From NCBI RefSeq assembly GCF_943192945.1, contig NZ_CALPCE010000001.1:248001-312000 (forward strand): a DNA stretch of 64,000 bases. Direction: 5' to 3'. This document shows, piece by piece, positions 8,622 through 17,366 of the stretch. The position numbers were made by a program, and so were the translations under genes. Position 1 is the first letter of the stretch; each line of letters begins with the position of its first letter. This stretch comes from Anaerocaecibacter muris (GTDB lineage: Bacteria > Bacillota > Clostridia > Christensenellales > Pumilibacteraceae). The notes below the pieces were generated by a model. That model made no database searches and was not told the origin of the DNA. It saw nothing but the letters and a program-made list of their open reading frames with translations.

Positions 8622-8762
8622 ATGCAAAACAATAAACAGGACGAAAACGGGCGCGGCAAGTTTGCTGCCGTGCTTAAAAAAATCTTCGTTGACAACATCG
8701 GGTGGAAACTTCTTGCGATAGTGTCCGCCGCGGTTATTTGGACTTTGTCCGCGGGACTGTAA
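8622..8762 (+). CDS. CdaR N-terminal anchor without YbbR domains (stub)
   Basis: A 46-residue reading frame starts 6 bases after the cdaA stop, with GGGAGG at 8605-8610. Residues 1-20 are polar, and 23-46 (FVDNIGWKLLAIVSAAVIWT) match the membrane anchor that starts CdaR/YbbR proteins. CdaR normally continues with several extracytoplasmic YbbR repeats over 300 or more residues; here TAA follows directly after the helix and the next gene starts 2 bases later. It is either a deletion remnant or a minimal anchor peptide that still contacts CdaA. Its intact ribosome site and tight spacing argue that it is translated. Confidence 0.7.
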   Translation: MQNNKQDENGRGKFAAVLKKIFVDNIGWKLLAIVSAAVIWTLSAGL

Positions 8763-8764
8763 CG

Positions 8765-9916
8765 ATGGTTGTCGATTTTAACGACCAAATTTTAATACCC
8801 GACGGCGACGTCGGCGATTTCGGCGCGGTCGCTTGCGATCAGTTTTCCGCCGCCCCCGAATACTGGAACAACCTCGCCGCGGTCATGCCCGCGCAATCCG
8901 CGCTCGATTTGATATTGCCCGAGTGCTTTTTGGCGGACGCGGACAGGCGCATAGAAAACATTAAATCGGCGGCGAAGCGCATGCTCCAATCGAACAGGTT
9001 TAAAGCCTGTTGCGGCGCGGTGTACGTGACGCGTAAAACAGCTTACGGCAGGGTCAGGCGGGGCGTTGTCGCGTCCGTCGATTTGAGCGACTACGATTAT
9101 AAAAGCGGCGCGCAGACGCTTATACGCGCGTCCGAGCGCACCATAGAGGAAAGAATACCGCCGCGTGTGAAAATTCGCGAGGCGATTGACATCGAATTGC
9201 CGCACATACTGTTGCTTGTTGACGACCGCGAAAATCTGTTAAAACAGGCGTGCGAAAGCGCAAAACGCGTTCCGCTGTACGACGGCGATTTGCGGGGCGG
9301 CGGCGGACACATTACGGGCGAACTGATAACGGACGCGCGCGCGCTCGACGACGCTGTGCAAAAGATAATAAAAGCGTCCGTAAGCAAGTTCGGGTGCGAG
9401 CTGTTCGCGCTTGTGGGCGACGGCAATCACTCGCTCGCAACGGCTAAATATTGCGCGGTAAACAATCCCACGCCGTTTAACGGCAGGGCGCTTGTCGAAA
9501 TAATAAACGTGTACGACGACGGGCTTGTGTTCGAGCCTATTCACAGGCTTGTCAAAACGGACGACCCCGTCATGTTTATGGACAGTTTGCGTTCGGCTGT
9601 CAAAGGCAATGCCAAGACGACTGTGTACGCGCCCAATCCCATAGAAATAAGCGTGCCCGAGGATAAGATAGAAGCGATTAACGCCGTAGATAAATTTTGC
9701 GAAACGTATGTAAAGCATTTCGGCGGTTACGTCGAATATGTGCACGGCGCGGACGCGCTGAAACGCGAGGGGCATTTCGGCATAGAAATGCGCGGCATAC
9801 AAAAATCGGAACTGTTTGAATACGTCGTTAAAAACGGTGTATTGCCCAAAAAAACATTTTCGCTCGGCGAGGCGGAAGAAAAGCGTTATTACATAGAGGC
9901 GCGCAAAATAAAATAA
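8765..9916 (+). CDS. DUF1015 family protein
   Basis: A 383-residue cytoplasmic protein with DUF1015 features: an N-terminal VACDQFS segment, the central FALVGDGNHSLATAK motif (DGHHR-type in many members) and a C-terminus ending in EEKRYYIEARKIK. DUF1015 proteins are related to the SerK kinase fold and are often near amino-acid genes; the function of this member is not established. The ATG at 8765 is chosen because codons upstream in this frame lie within the CdaR stub. Aspartate kinase follows after 111 bases, which fits a link to serine/threonine metabolism, but that is inference. Confidence 0.82.
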   Translation: MVVDFNDQILIPDGDVGDFGAVACDQFSAAPEYWNNLAAVMPAQSALDLILPECFLADADRRIENIKSAAKRMLQSNRFKACCGAVYVTRKTAYGRVRRGVVASVDLSDYDYKSGAQTLIRASERTIEERIPPRVKIREAIDIELPHILLLVDDRENLLKQACESAKRVPLYDGDLRGGGGHITGELITDARALDDAVQKIIKASVSKFGCELFALVGDGNHSLATAKYCAVNNPTPFNGRALVEIINVYDDGLVFEPIHRLVKTDDPVMFMDSLRSAVKGNAKTTVYAPNPIEISVPEDKIEAINAVDKFCETYVKHFGGYVEYVHGADALKREGHFGIEMRGIQKSELFEYVVKNGVLPKKTFSLGEAEEKRYYIEARKIK

Positions 9917-9943
9917 CGCGCGCGTTTTGCGCGGCGTTACTGT

Positions 9944-9964
9944 CCGAATAAAAATTTTATTCGG
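9944..9964. promoter_or_regulatory. Perfect inverted repeat upstream of lysC
   Basis: CCGAATAAAA (9944-9953), one central A, TTTTATTCGG (9955-9964). It lies 64 bases before the lysC ATG. A GC-rich imperfect hairpin (about 9914-9939) just upstream may end the DUF1015 transcript. The palindrome could be an operator or the second half of a terminator region; there is no clear T-run. Confidence 0.4.
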
Positions 9965-10027
9965 TTATTCCAAAACAATAACCTTAATTCGCGGTTGCGA
10001 ATATATTATATACGGAGTTACTTTTTG

Positions 10028-11341
10028 ATGAAAGCGGTTAAATTCGGCGGAACTTCAATGTCCACGGCGGACAGTATACTGCGCGTAAGTCGGATAGTCA
10101 AGTCGGATGCGGAACGTCGGTTTGTCGTCGTTTCCGCGCCGGGTAAGGCGGACGGCGAAAACAAGGTGACGGATATGCTCGTCGCCGTAGCCGCGGCGCG
10201 CCCGACCGACAGAGCAAAACTGTTTGCGCACGTGCGCGAGCGGTTTGAAAACATAGTTGCGGGCGTCGGGCTTCCCGTCGGATTTTTAAAGTCCGAGCTT
10301 GACGGCATAGAGCGTGCGCTCGAAACTGCGGGGCGCGATTATATTGTGTCGCGCGGCGAGTATTTAAGCGCGTATATTCTTGCCGAGCTGTTGGGCTATG
10401 AGTTTGTGGACGCGGCAAAACTCGTCAAGTTTAACGGCGAGTTTTACGACGACGACTATACCGAATCGGTGTGCAAGATAGGTCTTGCGGGGCGGCGCTC
10501 CGCGGTTATCCCCGGGTTTTACGGCAGTAACGGCAACGGCGATATAGTTACGTTTTCGCGCGGGGGGTCTGATATATCGGGCGCGATTATCGCGCGCGCG
10601 GTCGGTGCGTCGCTGTATGAAAACTTTACGGATGTGGACGGGTTTATGACGTGCGATCCGCGCGTCGTGCCGCACGCTTCGGTGATAGACGTGCTTACGT
10701 ACAAGGAGTTGCGCGAGCTTGCGTACATGGGCGCAAACGTGTTGCACCCCGAATCCATTTTCCCAGTGCGCAAGGCGAATATCCCCATTCATATATTAAA
10801 CACGTTCAATCCGCAAGCCTGCGGCACAAAGATAGTGCCTACGGAGGAATTTTTGAGCGGCAAGTACAAGCGCACAAAAAAAATGCCCATCACCGCGATA
10901 GCGGGGCGGCAACACTTTTACTCGTTGCATATCGACAAATCGATGATGAACAGCGAGGTCGGTTTTGTGCGCCGCGTTCTGTCCTGCTTCGAGCAGTTCG
11001 GCATTGCGATAGAGCATATACCGAGCGGTATAGACTCCATGACCGTCGTGTTTTCGTCCGTCGAGCAAAGCGTGGTCAACGCGCTGACGGAAGCTATACA
11101 GAACGAAGTCAAGCCCGATCACATCAGCCTTACGACGGACGTCGCGCTTATAGCGATTGTCGGTCACGGCATGAAAGCCCGACCGGGAACGGCGGCGCGC
11201 GCGATTAACAGACTGTCCAACGCCGATATAAACCTGCGCATGATAGACCAAGGCGCGTCGGAAATAAACATTATTCTCGGCGTGTCCGACGACGACTTCG
11301 AGCGCGCGTTGGTAGCTTTAAACGGCGAGTTCGAGGTGTAA
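10028..11341 (+). CDS. lysC: Aspartate kinase
   Basis: Phosphorylates aspartate with ATP, the first step towards lysine, diaminopimelate, threonine and methionine. The 437-residue protein begins with the diagnostic KFGGTSM motif (residues 4-10), contains TRGGSDISG-type substrate residues (SRGGSDISGAIIARA) and the DVDGFMTCDPRVVP segment, and ends with two ACT regulatory domains (about 295-437), the usual sites of feedback inhibition. The ATG at 10028 is preferred over 9995 because the conserved start lies there and GGAG is 12 bases upstream. The gene is convergent with the minus-strand kinase, 12 bases apart. Confidence 0.95.
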   Translation: MKAVKFGGTSMSTADSILRVSRIVKSDAERRFVVVSAPGKADGENKVTDMLVAVAAARPTDRAKLFAHVRERFENIVAGVGLPVGFLKSELDGIERALETAGRDYIVSRGEYLSAYILAELLGYEFVDAAKLVKFNGEFYDDDYTESVCKIGLAGRRSAVIPGFYGSNGNGDIVTFSRGGSDISGAIIARAVGASLYENFTDVDGFMTCDPRVVPHASVIDVLTYKELRELAYMGANVLHPESIFPVRKANIPIHILNTFNPQACGTKIVPTEEFLSGKYKRTKKMPITAIAGRQHFYSLHIDKSMMNSEVGFVRRVLSCFEQFGIAIEHIPSGIDSMTVVFSSVEQSVVNALTEAIQNEVKPDHISLTTDVALIAIVGHGMKARPGTAARAINRLSNADINLRMIDQGASEINIILGVSDDDFERALVALNGEFEV

Positions 11342-11353
11342 AAGTCGGCGCGG

Positions 11354-12418
11354 TCAAATAATCGAATAAATAATATTTTGTAACGTGCTCGCGTTCGACA
11401 TTATGTCGTGCGCGAGTTTTAGTTGAGTGCGACAGCGCACTAAATTATGTTCGGGATATTGCGTTGCAAAGTATACGTCGCCGTCCAAATAGTCGGTTAA
11501 AAACCTTATGCCGCATTCCAGCGTCATTAGATAAGCCGAGTATGGCATGAGTTCGATTTCTTTATCGGTTACGCTGTTTTTGACCGCGTTTAAATATCCT
11601 TGCGCGTAAGCGGTAAAGAGCTTTGTATCGAGTTTAGCTTTTTTCGCGTCTTTTTCGTCCTCGCTCGCTTTGTTTGCCGCAAAACGTATCGCGTCGCCGA
11701 AGTCGTACAGCATAGACCCCGACATGACCGTATCGAGGTCTATAACCGCGCGAGCGTCGCCCGTAACGCTGTCGAAAAGAATATTGTTCAATTTGGTATC
11801 GTTGTGTGTGACGCGCAAAGGCAACGATCCGTCCGCAAGCCCTTTGATTATTTTGTCGAGAGTGTCGCCCGTCGAATTTATAAATTTTATTTCGGGCGCG
11901 CATGTGTGTGCGCGACGGGATTTGTCGTTTTCGAGCGCGGCGCAAAACGCACCGAACCTGCGCGGCGTATCGTGGAAAAAGGGGATTGTTTCGTGTAGGC
12001 TCGACGCGTCGAAATCCGACAGCGCGTTGACAAATCGCCCGAACGCATTGCCGCACACAGTCAAAGTGTTTTCGTCGCGCGCGGCTTGCAACGCAACGGT
12101 GTTTTCGATATATTCGTACATGCGATAGCCGCCGTCGCGCAAATAGCAATCGCCGTCGACCGTCGGCACGAGCGTGAGCGTGTTTTCGCCGCGACTGCGC
12201 AAATGATTCGTTACGGCGACGATATTGCTCATAAGATTTTCGACGTTTGGAAAAACGTCGGCGTTAATCTTTTGAAGAATATACCGCTTTTTGTCCGTCG
12301 TTACAAGATACGTCCTGTTGATATGTCCGTTGCCGTATTTTTGAACGTCCGACACGCGACCCGTAATATCGAACTTTTGCGCTATGCCTATAAGCGTCGA
12401 ACTGTGCGATTCCGTCAT
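11354..12418 (-). CDS. NahK-like N-acetylhexosamine 1-kinase / phosphotransferase
   Basis: A 354-residue aminoglycoside-phosphotransferase-fold kinase. Visible: the N-terminal GNGHINRTYLV nucleotide loop, KRYILQKIN with the ATP-binding Lys, the catalytic THNDTKLNNILFD (HxD...N) and the metal-binding AVIDLDTVMSGS, followed by YDFGDAIRFAAN. These motifs match the NahK family, which phosphorylates GlcNAc/GalNAc or related sugars at C1 in the cytoplasm; the exact sugar is not certain. AGGAG lies 8 bases before the ATG. A divergently transcribed AraC regulator 113 bases away may control it. Confidence 0.82.
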   Translation of the reverse strand: MTESHSSTLIGIAQKFDITGRVSDVQKYGNGHINRTYLVTTDKKRYILQKINADVFPNVENLMSNIVAVTNHLRSRGENTLTLVPTVDGDCYLRDGGYRMYEYIENTVALQAARDENTLTVCGNAFGRFVNALSDFDASSLHETIPFFHDTPRRFGAFCAALENDKSRRAHTCAPEIKFINSTGDTLDKIIKGLADGSLPLRVTHNDTKLNNILFDSVTGDARAVIDLDTVMSGSMLYDFGDAIRFAANKASEDEKDAKKAKLDTKLFTAYAQGYLNAVKNSVTDKEIELMPYSAYLMTLECGIRFLTDYLDGDVYFATQYPEHNLVRCRTQLKLAHDIMSNASTLQNIIYSII

Positions 12419-12531
12419 GATGTTTGCTCCTATGCCGTTGACAAGCGGACTTTTATTTGATAATATAGACTAAATAGCAAAATTTGCATGTTTATGCGTT
12501 TTTTGCGGTTTTAATATAATTTTCGATAACG

Positions 12532-13365
12532 GTGAAAATGAAGTACAATAATTGGGAAGAGTGCCCGATAGCCGAGGTCTTGCAAATAGATTCGCTGTTT
12601 ACTTGGTTTAGAAACAAGTTTTCGAGCGGCTACAAGTTCGGCGGCGAAGTGCATGATTTTATAGAAGTCGTGTGCGTAATGTCGGGAAGCGCCGGCATAA
12701 CCGCCGATAAAGACGTGCATATATTGACTGCGGGGCAAATGGTTATCCACGAGCCCAACGAGTTCCACAACATTTGGGCGGCGGACGGCGAGTACGAAGT
12801 ACTGATCTGCACGTTTAAGGCGAGCAAGTTTCCGCGCATATCGGGCGTTTATTCGCTGTATCCCGACGAGCTTAAAGAGTGGGGCGATATTTTTACCGTC
12901 GCAAAGCAAATATTTACTTTTGAGGGTATTGGCGTGTCGGGCATACTCGACGGCAAAACCGCGCAAGCATCGGCGGTCGTAAAAAGACTGGAAAGCGCGC
13001 TGATAAGAATAATGGACGCGGACGGCGTGAGCAAGCAAAGCTATAAAGGCGGCAGCGCGCAAAACTATATTAAGATAGTCACGGAAATGGAAAACAATTT
13101 ATCCGCCGCGCGCACGTCCGAGCAACTTGCCGAGCTGTGTAACATGAGCGTGTCGTCGCTCGAAAAGACGGTGCGCAAGTATGCAAACGCGGGCGCAATG
13201 GAACTGTTTAACATTATGAAAATCAAGCGCGCGAGCGAGCTGTTGCAAGCGGGGAACAGCGTTAAAGACGTTGCGTATTCGCTCGGCTATGCCAATCCTT
13301 ATTATTTTTCGACTTCGTTCAAAAAGCACACCGGCGTTTCGCCGTCCAAGTGGGCGCGCCGTTGA
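12532..13365 (+). CDS. AraC family transcriptional regulator
   Basis: A 277-residue one-component regulator. The N-terminal half is a cupin-like sensor (GEVHDFIEVVCVMSGSA, HILTAGQMVIHEPNEFHNI) and the last 95 residues form the double helix-turn-helix (SEQLAELCNMSVSSLEKTV and VKDVAYSLGYANPYYFSTSF, then KKHTGVSPSKWARR). Such proteins usually control sugar genes. The start is either GTG 12532 or ATG 12538; neither has a clear Shine-Dalgarno, and a TATAAT at 12515-12520 would give a leader of only a few bases. Neighbours are the divergent sugar kinase and a convergent Gfo/Idh oxidoreductase, both plausible targets. Confidence 0.88.
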   Translation: MKMKYNNWEECPIAEVLQIDSLFTWFRNKFSSGYKFGGEVHDFIEVVCVMSGSAGITADKDVHILTAGQMVIHEPNEFHNIWAADGEYEVLICTFKASKFPRISGVYSLYPDELKEWGDIFTVAKQIFTFEGIGVSGILDGKTAQASAVVKRLESALIRIMDADGVSKQSYKGGSAQNYIKIVTEMENNLSAARTSEQLAELCNMSVSSLEKTVRKYANAGAMELFNIMKIKRASELLQAGNSVKDVAYSLGYANPYYFSTSFKKHTGVSPSKWARR

Positions 13366-13396
13366 CGCGGCAAAACAACGTAACTTTTTTCCGGCG

Positions 13397-14677
13397 TTAA
13401 TTATCGTCATGCACTGCGAGCGTTTTTCCGCCCGTCAAGCGCGACTGCTCCGCGCGCAAAGCCATTAAATGGCTTTCTATCGATTGTTCGAGCGTAGTGA
13501 CTCCCGCGGCGTTATTTCCGTTGAGCGCGGCGTAAAGCGCTTCGATTATTCCGTAATCGCCGCCGCCGTGTCCGCCGTTCGCGTCGCCGCCGAGCGACTT
13601 TATATCAATTGCGCGTTGCGACGCGCCAAACGGTTTAACGGCTATGTATCCGTTTTCTTCGTCGAGTACGAGTTCGCCGAGCGTACAGCAAAATCTTATG
13701 TTGCGTCCGCCGTTGGCGGTAAAAGCGGTCATCAACAGCGACGCTTTTACGCCGTTTTTAAATACAAAGTCGGACAGTTGGTGATCTACTACATTGTTGT
13801 CGCACGCAAACACGCATCTGCCGTAAGGTCCTTCGCGCAACGCTTTTATCAGCGCGGGCTCGGTCAGCGGGCGGGCGTTCGTGATAACGCATTGCGGCCA
13901 TTTATGGTCGGGACAGCCCTTGTTCTTCCAATCGTCTACATAGAGTTTGACCGCGCTGTATGCGCAACTATCTACATGCGGACAGTCATAGCACCGCGCC
14001 GTCGCGCCGTCGGGCGCGTTGTCCGGATTGAAATACGCAAGGTCGCCGACGGACGAAACGCTGTCGCACTCCGACTGCGCGTAATATTGCAACAAGTCAA
14101 TGTCGTGACAGCACTTTGCGAGTATCATGGGCGCGGTTTCTTCGCGGTTGCGCCAGTTGCCGCGCACAAAGCTGTGCGCTTGATGCCAGTACGCAACCTG
14201 TTCAATCGCTTGAATAGCTACAAGCCTGCCCAGCTCGCCCGACTGCAATATTTTTTCGCACTCCAAAAAAGCGGGAGAGTAGCGTAGGACGTGACAAACA
14301 ATAATCTTGCCGCCGTACTTTTTGCGCGCCGCGAGCAATTTTTCGCACTCCTCGATTTTATCTGTGATCGGTTTTTCGAGCAGTATATCGTAACCGAGTT
14401 CGAGTGCGCGGACGGCTTGCCGCACATGATCGCCGTCGAGCGTCGCGATAACCAACACGTCTGCGCGCTTTTCCGCAAAAAACTCGACTTCGTCGATAAA
14501 TCGCAATGCGTCGGGAACGTCGAACTTTTTGCCTGCAATGTCAAGCCGTTCGGCGTTAATATCGCACAGCGCCGTAATTTTGTATTTGTCGGGCATTCCG
14601 TGCATAATATTGCCGTAAACGTCCGTGCCGCGATTTCCGCACCCGATAATAGCCGCGGTAAAAGTTTTGTCGGGCAT
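13397..14677 (-). CDS. Gfo/Idh/MocA family oxidoreductase
   Basis: A 426-residue NAD(P)-dependent oxidoreductase, likely acting on a sugar or inositol derivative. The Rossmann N-terminus reads AAIIGCGNRGTDVYG, followed by ALCDINAERL and the family signature LLEKPITD; CHDIDLLQYYA holds the usual C-terminal catalytic-face histidine and aspartate. A Cys-rich insert (CYDCPHVDSC near residue 225) occurs in some family members and may bind metal. The ATG at 14677 is preferred over the longer frame because GGAGG lies 8 bases upstream. The gene faces the AraC regulator, 31 bases away, and both may belong to one sugar-use cluster with the kinase. Confidence 0.88.
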   Translation of the reverse strand: MPDKTFTAAIIGCGNRGTDVYGNIMHGMPDKYKITALCDINAERLDIAGKKFDVPDALRFIDEVEFFAEKRADVLVIATLDGDHVRQAVRALELGYDILLEKPITDKIEECEKLLAARKKYGGKIIVCHVLRYSPAFLECEKILQSGELGRLVAIQAIEQVAYWHQAHSFVRGNWRNREETAPMILAKCCHDIDLLQYYAQSECDSVSSVGDLAYFNPDNAPDGATARCYDCPHVDSCAYSAVKLYVDDWKNKGCPDHKWPQCVITNARPLTEPALIKALREGPYGRCVFACDNNVVDHQLSDFVFKNGVKASLLMTAFTANGGRNIRFCCTLGELVLDEENGYIAVKPFGASQRAIDIKSLGGDANGGHGGGDYGIIEALYAALNGNNAAGVTTLEQSIESHLMALRAEQSRLTGGKTLAVHDDN

Positions 14678-14898
14678 AATTATGTCCTCCGCGTAAAAAG
14701 ATTTTGTCGAAACAAGTATAAAACATACGGGTTTATATGTAAATATGTTTTTTGACACAAAACATATAAATTTCGGCATTATAACATAGATTATATCGCG
14801 CAGTGTCGGCAGAATAAAGGTTGCGGACAATGTGCCGATAATGCGGTGCGCCGCGCCGAAACAGGTTATAAAAAATATCTTTTATCCCCGATTTCCGC

Positions 14899-14927
14899 TT
14901 GACAAAATTTTGCGCGGCGTGTATAAT
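14899..14927 (+). promoter_or_regulatory. Consensus sigma-A promoter of rplU-prp-rpmA
   Basis: TTGACA (14899-14904), 17 bases, TATAAT (14922-14927): a full consensus match, as expected for ribosomal protein genes. Confidence 0.9.
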
Positions 14928-14933
14928 AGCAGA

Positions 14934-15007
14934 GAACCGCACGAAAAGGGTTTTTTAATTCGGTTTTTCCGAAACCCCGACGGCGAATACTAAACGGAGG
15001 TTATGCT
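14934..15007 (+). promoter_or_regulatory. Probable L21 ribosomal-protein leader
   Basis: The leader between the promoter and rplU folds into a stem TTCGG/CCGAA capped by a T-rich loop, extended by GGGT/ACCC with a bulge, followed by the GGAGG site. In Firmicutes this position carries the L21 leader RNA, through which the ribosomal protein is thought to regulate its own operon. The assignment rests on position and fold, not on a covariance model. Confidence 0.5.
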
Positions 15008-15310
15008 ATGTTTGCAATTATCGAAACGGGCGGTAAGCAGTACCGCGTAAATGCGGGCGACGTTCTCGACGTCGAGCGTTTGGACGCGGAAGTCGGCTCT
15101 ACCGTCAACCTGAAAGTGCTTTTAACGGGCGAGGGCGACAAAATCGTCGCGGGCGCGGAGGCGGAAGGAAAAACCGTCAGCGCGACTGTCGTTCGTCAGT
15201 ACAAGGCTCCCAAGGTTGTTGTCTTTAAGTACAAAGCTAAAAAGAACGTGCGTAAAAGACAGGGTCACCGTCAAAACTATACGCGCATAAAAATAGACGC
15301 AATAGTATGA
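15008..15310 (+). CDS. rplU: 50S ribosomal protein L21
   Basis: bL21, a 100-residue protein that binds 23S rRNA in the large subunit. It starts MFAIIETGGKQYRVNAGD, the family hallmark, and ends with the basic KAKKNVRKRQGHRQNYTRIKI-type tail. CGGAGG sits just upstream of the ATG. Its stop overlaps the prp start by four bases (ATGA), coupling translation of the two. Confidence 0.98.
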   Translation: MFAIIETGGKQYRVNAGDVLDVERLDAEVGSTVNLKVLLTGEGDKIVAGAEAEGKTVSATVVRQYKAPKVVVFKYKAKKNVRKRQGHRQNYTRIKIDAIV

Positions 15311-15624
15311 TAACCGTCACGCTGTTCAATAGGAACGGCAGAATAACGGGCGTGCGCGCCGTCGGTCACAGCGACCTTGCCGAAAGCGGCAACGACATAC
15401 TGTGCGCGGCTGTATCGACTCTCGTACAAACGGCGTATCTTGCCATAAGCGACATAGCGGGCGAAGTTAAATACACGCGCGACAAAAAGTCGGCAAAGTT
15501 CGAGTTCGAGGTTCCCGACGGGGAACACAACCACGACGCGGACGTAATACTTCGAGCAATGCGCATTGGCTTACAGGACTTATCGAGCGGTTATCCGCAA
15601 AATCTAAAATTGGAGGAAACATAA
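15307..15624 (+). CDS. prp: Ribosomal-processing cysteine protease Prp
   Basis: Prp (formerly YsxB) removes the N-terminal extension of ribosomal protein L27 in Firmicutes. The 105-residue protein keeps the catalytic pair in [18 protein letters not shown]: His21 and Cys33, spaced as in the Staphylococcus aureus enzyme. It lies between rplU and rpmA, the standard order, and its substrate encoded next carries the matching cleavage site. Confidence 0.95.
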   Translation: MITVTLFNRNGRITGVRAVGHSDLAESGNDILCAAVSTLVQTAYLAISDIAGEVKYTRDKKSAKFEFEVPDGEHNHDADVILRAMRIGLQDLSSGYPQNLKLEET

Positions 15625-15625
15625 T

Positions 15626-15904
15626 ATGTTTATAGATATTCAGTTATTCGCTCACAAAAAGGGCGGCGGTTCCACCAAAAACGGACGCGACAGTAACGCG
15701 CAACGCCTCGGCGTAAAACGTGCGGACGGTCAGTTCGTATTGGCCGGTAATATTCTCATACGTCAACGCGGAACGAAAGTTCATCCCGGCGACAACGTCG
15801 GACGCGGCGGCGACGACACGTTGTTCGCGCTTGTGGACGGCAAAGTCAAGTTCGAGAATAAAAACAATCGTAAACAGGTAAGCGTTTACCCGATGGCAAA
15901 TTAA
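15626..15904 (+). CDS. rpmA: 50S ribosomal protein L27 with Prp-cleavable N-terminus
   Basis: bL27 reaches into the peptidyl transferase centre. The 92-residue protein starts [15 protein letters not shown]; the IQLF-A step matches the Prp cleavage site, after which mature L27 would begin AHKKGGG. The remainder ([24 protein letters not shown]) is canonical. GGAGG lies 10 bases upstream. A strong terminator follows 5 bases after the stop. Confidence 0.98.
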   Translation: MFIDIQLFAHKKGGGSTKNGRDSNAQRLGVKRADGQFVLAGNILIRQRGTKVHPGDNVGRGGDDTLFALVDGKVKFENKNNRKQVSVYPMAN

Positions 15905-15909
15905 AAAAA

Positions 15910-15929
15910 GGGCGTTAAAGCCCTTTTTT
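15910..15929 (+). terminator. Intrinsic terminator after rpmA
   Basis: GGGC (15910-15913), loop GTTAAA, GCCC (15920-15923), flanked by six A and six T so that the stem can extend to ten pairs. It ends the rplU-prp-rpmA operon. Confidence 0.92.
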
Positions 15930-15996
15930 GCAATAATAAAGTTTTCGCGCGCGGGCGGCGAAACGATTTGGCGTAGGCCGTTAAAGGAATAATAAG

Positions 15997-16797
15997 ATGT
16001 ATAAGACCGAAGCAAATAAAATAGCCGTGAGCGCGGCTGCGCTGGACGTAAAAGCGACCCTCGAATGCGGTCAGCTTTTTCGTTACGAAAAGACCGAAAA
16101 CGGATACACGGTCAAGTCGGGCGGGCACAGTTGCGACATTTACGCTTCGGGTAGCGACGTGATAATAGAAACCGCGTCCGTCGATTATTTCGTCAATTTT
16201 TTCAATCTCGATCGCGACGTGAACCGCACCAAGCGCGAGCTGTCGCGTTTTCCCGAACTTCGTCCCGCGCTCGAAAGTTGCGGCGCGTTGCGCATTTTGC
16301 GTCAACCGCTGTTTGAAACGATAATATCGTTTATAATTTCCGCCAACAACAATATTCCGCGCATTAAGGCTATTATAAACAGGCTGTGCGGGTTGTACGG
16401 CGACGTTTTTCCCACGCCCAAACAGCTCGCCGCAATACCGCTTCGTCAGCTCAACGCAATAGGTTGCGGCTACCGTTCGCAGTACATATCGGACAGCGCA
16501 AAAATTTGCGCGCAAACGGATATACTCAACAGACTGCACGCCGCAGACACGACGGACGCCGAAAAAATGCTCATGTCGTTGCCGGGAGTGGGGCGCAAGG
16601 TCGCGGACTGCGTCACCTTGTTTTCGCTCGGGCGGTTGGAGGTTTTTCCCGTCGATACGTGGATGCTCAAAACGCAACGGCAGGGCATGGAAACGGAATC
16701 GCAACTCCGTCGGCGCGTCATGGAAAAGTACGGCACGTATGCGGGTTACGCTCAACAGGTTTTGTTTTACTATAACGCCATACTACGGAATAATTAA
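15997..16797 (+). CDS. ogg: 8-oxoguanine DNA glycosylase/AP lyase
   Basis: A 266-residue base-excision repair enzyme of the Ogg1 type that removes 8-oxoguanine and cuts the backbone. Residues 1-110 form the N-terminal OGG domain, and the rest the helix-hairpin-helix-GPD domain. The hairpin LPGVGRKVADC supplies the catalytic Lys201, and PVDTW supplies Asp220; their 19-residue spacing equals Lys249/Asp268 of the human enzyme. The four-cysteine iron-sulfur cluster of Nth is absent. The downstream NfeD gene starts 3 bases after the stop. Confidence 0.92.
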   Translation: MYKTEANKIAVSAAALDVKATLECGQLFRYEKTENGYTVKSGGHSCDIYASGSDVIIETASVDYFVNFFNLDRDVNRTKRELSRFPELRPALESCGALRILRQPLFETIISFIISANNNIPRIKAIINRLCGLYGDVFPTPKQLAAIPLRQLNAIGCGYRSQYISDSAKICAQTDILNRLHAADTTDAEKMLMSLPGVGRKVADCVTLFSLGRLEVFPVDTWMLKTQRQGMETESQLRRRVMEKYGTYAGYAQQVLFYYNAILRNN

Positions 16798-16800
16798 ATT

Positions 16801-17313
16801 ATGTCGCCGACCGAGAGTTTTAAAGAGCTGTTCGGCTCGATAAATATGCTTACGGTATGCCTGTGGATAACGGGCTTTATACTGTTTTGCATCGAGTTTT
16901 TTCAACCGATGCATGGCGTTGCTTACAGCCTCGGACTGGGACTTCTCGGCGCGGCGTTCATCTCGCGCATGATTTACGGATCGGCGGGCGAAGCGTTTAT
17001 GTTTGTGATGTTGACATGCGTGCTGTTGTTCTGCGTGCATATTGTGTCTATCGCAACGCAAAAGCGCGACTGGCTTAAAGTGGCGCGTATAGAACGCGCG
17101 GGCGCGCGGCGCAGGCGGTATAACGCGCTTATAGACAGCGTGGGTGTTGCCAACACTCCCATAGACTTAACGGGCAACGCGACTATCAACGATATTAACC
17201 TTGTAGTGTACAGCGAAACGCCCATAAAGCAGGGCGAGCGCGTTAGGATTACCGGAATTACGCCCGACAAGATAATTGTCGAGCGCGTCGCGCAGGCGGA
17301 CAGCGAAGCGTAA
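16801..17313 (+). CDS. NfeD-like membrane protein
   Basis: A 170-residue protein with about three membrane helices (residues 15-90), a basic linker (RAGARRRRYNAL) and a C-terminal OB-fold domain (GVANTPIDLTGNATINDINLVV, GERVRITGITPDKIIVERV) as in NfeD proteins, which partner with SPFH-domain scaffolds and serine proteases at membranes. No SPFH or ClpP-like partner is encoded next to it. It follows ogg by 3 bases without a clear ribosome site, suggesting translational coupling. Confidence 0.8.
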   Translation: MSPTESFKELFGSINMLTVCLWITGFILFCIEFFQPMHGVAYSLGLGLLGAAFISRMIYGSAGEAFMFVMLTCVLLFCVHIVSIATQKRDWLKVARIERAGARRRRYNALIDSVGVANTPIDLTGNATINDINLVVYSETPIKQGERVRITGITPDKIIVERVAQADSEA

Positions 17314-17366
17314 GTAAATAACGGCAATGTTCTACCGCGGCGATAAAATTCATAATATGTACCGTT

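Noticed and set aside
17341-17366. Sigma-E promoter before yqfC
   Set aside because: A CATAAT element exists, but no matching -35 at the right distance could be found.
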